Source of the DNA: Agromyces terreus
GTDB lineage: Bacteria; Actinomycetota; Actinomycetes; Actinomycetales; Microbacteriaceae
DNA length: 64,000 nucleotides
Assembly: GCF_009749465.1 (NCBI RefSeq)
Contig: NZ_WBIS01000001.1
Coordinates: 372,001-436,000, forward strand
Direction: 5' to 3'
Made by a program: the position numbers and the translations under genes. The notes below the pieces were generated by a model. It saw only the letters and a program-made list of their open reading frames with translations, was not told the DNA's origin and ran no database searches. Of the stretch, positions 62,101 through 64,000 are shown piece after piece. The stretch's first letter is position 1; each line of letters begins with the position of its first letter.

Positions 62101-62907
62101 GACCACCTGCTGCGCAACTCGGTCAGCTTCGGCAACCTCGGCACCGGGGTGACGTCGAACTCGGGCCCGAACGTGCGGCTCGAGCGTGTCACCTCGGTCG
62201 GCAACGACCGCGGCGTGCGACTCGAGACGAACGCGAGCACGACCGACTACCGGGCGACCGGCGTGCTGTCGTGGCAGTCGCCGTCGCTCGACGTGCTGGG
62301 CCTGAAGCAGGCGGACACCACGCTGCTGACCGACCCGACGAACGTGTGGAACCTCGGCGGCGTCTCGCCCGTCGATGCGGGCTGGTTCGAGTCGACGGAC
62401 CTCGACGGCATTCGGCCCACGATCGCGGCCGACGGCTCGATCGACCTGCACGGCCTGCTCGAGTTGACGGATGCCGCGCCGGCCGACACCGGCGCGCGCC
62501 TCTCAGCGATCGGGGAGCCGACCGACCTCGAGGTGCTGCCCGAGGTCACGGTGCCGCTCGAGAACCTCGAGGCGCCGAGCATCGTCGGCGACGTCGTGAA
62601 GGGCGAGCGGGTGAGCGCAGACCCCGGCACCTGGTCGCACGACGACGCGACGTTCGCCTTCCGCTGGCTGATCGACGGCGAGCCCGTGAAGGGCGCCAAG
62701 GGCGTCGGACCCGAGTACAAGGTGCGGGGCTCCGACGTCGGCCACGCCCTGTCGGTGGAGGTCACGGCGACGGTGCCGGGGCAGGAGCCCGTGGTCGCGA
62801 CATCCGACGCCGTGGTCGTCGAGAAGCAGCGCACGGTCGCGCAGGTGATCGTGCGGGTCATCTCGGCCATCGTCGACTGGCTGACGAAGCTGTTCGGCCG
62901 CGGCTGA
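59170..62907 (+). CDS. Secreted pectate lyase, PL9 family, with Fn3-like and Ig-like modules
   Basis: 1245 aa. Signal peptide (about 1-31). An N-terminal beta-sandwich part (about 32-290) precedes an Fn3-like module (about 295-385: SLTWSEVAEAETYSIETS). A laminin-G-like jelly roll follows (about 390-620: ITFDARASSTKIATSEDGFQ). The right-handed parallel beta-helix lies at about 735-1100. Its GGNDADGFAAKL and NIDDGWDLYAKS stretches are the calcium-binding and catalytic coils typical of PL9 enzymes, with FKLGG following. After it comes an Ig-like module (about 1135-1220: PGTWSHDDATFAFRWLIDGE), and the protein ends in a hydrophobic amphipathic tail VIVRVISAIVDWLTKLFGRG. It would cleave polygalacturonate or a related uronic-acid polymer by beta-elimination outside the cell. 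ATG with GAGGAGA upstream. LacI-type operators precede it. Confidence 0.87.
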   Translation: MSLLRPSIRVSLAVVTAAALTMTGAVAAVAIGPDTALNANSLEARDYVAVTETGTDFSIWAAPGKNVTVDAHARISDRGEEFTQRIKLNGSGTGPSRSLHFTVSDADVPTELHVNTRSGSATADRALALYNAGGEVGRIPSLADDGTEAVETATLDVLAAGEYWLASPSSGVNVYAAQLGDFAPETRGDWTDVAAPTIDAVATDPIDPSRLQVSYTGVLGADGGDVVYATLFDSTGAVADQTLAATDGVGGTLELTPPASGDYEVEVRLTRAGEASPIASARAAVAGFSLPLAPAEITGALTTAVAGGAATVSLTWSEVAEAETYSIETSVAGSPFTTALDGLTGATADVTGLTPGATYQMRVLAHRGDDTSTGAPFTVEVAGEVERWQIAEIGSNANSGGQVTENADGSITFDARASSTKIATSEDGFQYYYTAVDPATENFTLTATFHVDDAALKDAQSGFGVIAVDDLVPGVSAARYFNSAGALLTRYNYGTEAGQWHDGTPGGRLVTGYTGATTDNTAGTRDASDSAEFDPNWRPDVSAPKFANGDEYELSLRRSNTGYHAVWHRGDEVLEVIDYDPDLLEQQNPDVLYVGMAVARKIQVTVTDWEFTTIRPEDDDAAVPPPTKLIDPTLSVDVTSTTPASSLDVPLVSNMHGTGQILGAAGDVLVDGIALAPGERTLVPVALQPGANELTARLLPSAEQPQLGEYEAISSTEPVDEPFTVTVASFGEPGQSIRVAPDGTPDGDGTTASPLDLRTAVGFAQPGQQVVLAGGVYALDRKIVADRGHNGTEDAPITIMSEPRTRAVLDLTGSPDGGLVLRGDWWHVYNLEITGSANKQKPMLVSGNHNIVERVESHHNQDTGIQISGSESEPPALWPTNNLVVSSVSHDNMDVGGNDADGFAAKLTVGEGNVFRSNIAYNNIDDGWDLYAKSTTGPIGTVVIEDSVAYDNGWVSGDTSFTGEGNGFKLGGESMPGDHLLRNSVSFGNLGTGVTSNSGPNVRLERVTSVGNDRGVRLETNASTTDYRATGVLSWQSPSLDVLGLKQADTTLLTDPTNVWNLGGVSPVDAGWFESTDLDGIRPTIAADGSIDLHGLLELTDAAPADTGARLSAIGEPTDLEVLPEVTVPLENLEAPSIVGDVVKGERVSADPGTWSHDDATFAFRWLIDGEPVKGAKGVGPEYKVRGSDVGHALSVEVTATVPGQEPVVATSDAVVVEKQRTVAQVIVRVISAIVDWLTKLFGRG

Positions 62908-62918
62908 ACCGCATCGAC

Positions 62919-62954
62919 GCCGGAGGGGCTCGCCGATGGGCGGGCCCCTCCGGC
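62919..62954. terminator. Hairpin terminator between pectate lyase and AI-2E genes
   Basis: 11-bp stem GCCGGAGGGGC (62919-62929) with complement (62944-62954), 14-nt loop, between convergent genes. Confidence 0.7.
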
Positions 62955-62979
62955 CGTTCGAGCGACCGTTCGCGGGCCG

Positions 62980-64000
62980 TCAGCGCACGCGGATCGGCGG
63001 GACGGGCTTGGCCCTCGCCCACCGCGCGGGCAGGCCGGGGCCGTCCCAGACCTGCACGACGCCCCATGCGACGGCCGTGATCGGCACCGCCAGCACGGCG
63101 CCGAGCACGCCGCCGAGCGCGGTGCCGACGGTCAGGGCGACGAGGATGACGAAGGCGTGCAGCTTCATCGTGCGGCCCATGAGCACCGGCTGCAGGAAGT
63201 TGCCCTCGAGCTGATTCACCAGCACGACCACGCCCACGACGATGAGCGCGTTCACGAGGCCGTTCGAGACGAGCGCGACGAGGGCCGCGAGGATGCCGGC
63301 GAGCGTCGCGCCGACGATCGGGATGAACGCGAGGATGAACACGAGCACCGCGAGCGGGATCGCGAGCGGGACCTGCAGGATCAGCAGCCCGACGAGGATG
63401 CCGATCGAGTCGACCAGCGCCACCGCCGCCGTGCCCCGCACGTAGGAGCCGAGCGTCGAGATAGTCTTGTCGCCGACGCGGCGCGCCCGAGCGTAGTTCT
63501 CGCCGGTGAACGGGCGCAGCACGAACTCCCACATCTGCGGGCCGTCCTTCAGGAAGAAGAACAGGATCGTCACGAGCAGCACGAACCCGGTGATGAAGGT
63601 CGCCACTGCGCCGACGCCCGCGATCGCCCCCGAGCCGAACTGCGCGCTCGTCAGGAAATCGGTGACCTGCCCGATCCAGTCGTCGAGCTGCTCGGGGGTC
63701 GGGAAGAACGGAAGTTGGTGCGCCCATTCTGACAACGAGGCGAAGCCCTCCTGCGCCTGGCCGTACAGCTCGTCCCACTGGTCGCGCACGGCCCACACGA
63801 TGAGCCAGCCGAGCCCGGTGAGCAGGGCCACCGTCACGAGCAGCGTGATCAGGGTCGCCAGCACCGACGGCACCCCGCGGGAGCGCATCCAGCTCATCGC
63901 GGGGGCGAAGGCGCTCGCGAAGATGAGCGCGAGCACGAGCGGGATGGTGACCAGGGTGAGCGACTGGATGACGAAGATGATGCCGGCGGCGATCGCGACC
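62980..64000 (-). CDS. AI-2E family transporter (PerM-like), N-terminus beyond the window
   Basis: At least 340 aa; the frame stays open to the window edge with hydrophobic residues (AIAAGIIFVIQSLTLVTIPLVLAL), so the start lies outside and an internal ATG at 63936 is not the real start. PerM/AI-2E topology: about seven helices in this part, a long amphipathic central region (DQWDELYGQAQEGFASLSEW) and conserved VLFFFLKDGPQMWEFVLRPF, GTAAVALVDSIGILVGLLIL and HAFVILVALTVGTALGGVLG. Members are putative channels or exporters; AI-2 export has been proposed for E. coli TqsA, but substrates are mostly unknown. The C-terminus is basic. Confidence 0.9.
   Translation of the reverse strand, partial: VAIAAGIIFVIQSLTLVTIPLVLALIFASAFAPAMSWMRSRGVPSVLATLITLLVTVALLTGLGWLIVWAVRDQWDELYGQAQEGFASLSEWAHQLPFFPTPEQLDDWIGQVTDFLTSAQFGSGAIAGVGAVATFITGFVLLVTILFFFLKDGPQMWEFVLRPFTGENYARARRVGDKTISTLGSYVRGTAAVALVDSIGILVGLLILQVPLAIPLAVLVFILAFIPIVGATLAGILAALVALVSNGLVNALIVVGVVVLVNQLEGNFLQPVLMGRTMKLHAFVILVALTVGTALGGVLGAVLAVPITAVAWGVVQVWDGPGLPARWARAKPVPPIRVR

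Noticed and set aside
58456..62451. 1331-codon minus-strand open frame opposite the pectate lyase
   Set aside because: Composition is Arg/Gly/Val shadow of the plus-strand gene, which has a signal peptide, PL9 motifs and a ribosome-binding site.
63936..63936. ATG at 63936 as the start of the AI-2E transporter
   Set aside because: The same frame continues upstream to the window edge with membrane-helix residues, so the gene is truncated by the window rather than starting here.

Overview
The window is high-GC chromosomal DNA from an actinobacterium, most likely a member of Microbacteriaceae (Agromyces-like). The reasons are the very strong G/C third-position bias, frequent GTG starts, many start codons placed directly after a -10 box, actinobacterial families (DUF3117, DUF3107, DUF2342, UPF0182, AdnAB, a fused two-domain oligopeptide ABC ATPase) and a striking excess of the word GGATGCC/GGCATCC. 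I see no plasmid, phage, insertion sequence or CRISPR features.

Layout. (1) 0-6 kb: oligopeptide/dipeptide ABC transporter (two permeases and a fused double ATPase), then the ribosome-associated GTPase typA. (2) 6-12 kb: M23 peptidase, enoyl-CoA hydratase, a lipoprotein and small membrane protein pair, ferredoxin fdxA with dapC, and citrate synthase gltA. (3) 12-18 kb: membrane-anchored penicillin-acylase-type Ntn hydrolase, divergent dapD and dapE (with dapC, three lysine/peptidoglycan steps), and a PIG-V-like mannosyltransferase. (4) 18-29 kb: DUF3117, O-methyltransferase, tatB, an apparently inserted block (aldehyde dehydrogenase divergent from an MFS symporter and a PLP decarboxylase), then the leftward operon PRC/MgtE_N/CBS - DUF1003 - Mrp - lipoprotein, and a general-stress membrane protein. 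(5) 29-36 kb: aminopeptidase P, EEP-family membrane phosphatase/nuclease, PHP phosphoesterase, DEAD-box helicase, ferritin-like protein, a small membrane protein and DUF3107. (6) 36-53 kb: adnA-adnB helicase-nuclease, a degenerate phosphotransferase, nudC, a UvrD helicase, an orphan cyclodehydratase-like gene, DUF2342 zincin-like protein, Lon-like PDZ protease and UPF0182 membrane protein. (7) 53-64 kb: GH18 chitinase, two identical initiator tRNA genes, an LPXTG-anchored surface protein, a family-9 pectate lyase behind LacI-type operators, and the 3' part of an AI-2E transporter gene.

As I recall the Mycobacterium tuberculosis map, blocks 1-4 follow the order Rv1165-Rv1232 (typA, fdxC, dapC, dapD/dapE, DUF3117, methyltransferase, tatB, mrp, CBS-MgtE_N) and blocks 5-6 follow Rv3211-Rv3193c (rhlE, ferritin-like, DUF3107, adnA, adnB, nudC, uvrD2, Rv3196, Rv3195, Rv3194c, Rv3193c). 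Most of the window is therefore conserved actinobacterial backbone. The departures are the informative parts: an aldehyde dehydrogenase/MFS/PLP insertion, no sigE-rseA-htrA between methyltransferase and tatB, no whiB7/Rv3197 next to uvrD, and a pseudokinase-like gene beside adnB. The last 11 kb is an exported polysaccharide-degrading and surface-display region.

Regulatory reading. At least eleven genes have a TANNNT hexamer ending 6-7 nt before the start codon, the arrangement of leaderless transcripts, and several starts were chosen on this basis. About ten strong hairpins close transcription units, and three of them are built from inverted copies of the GGATGCC word.
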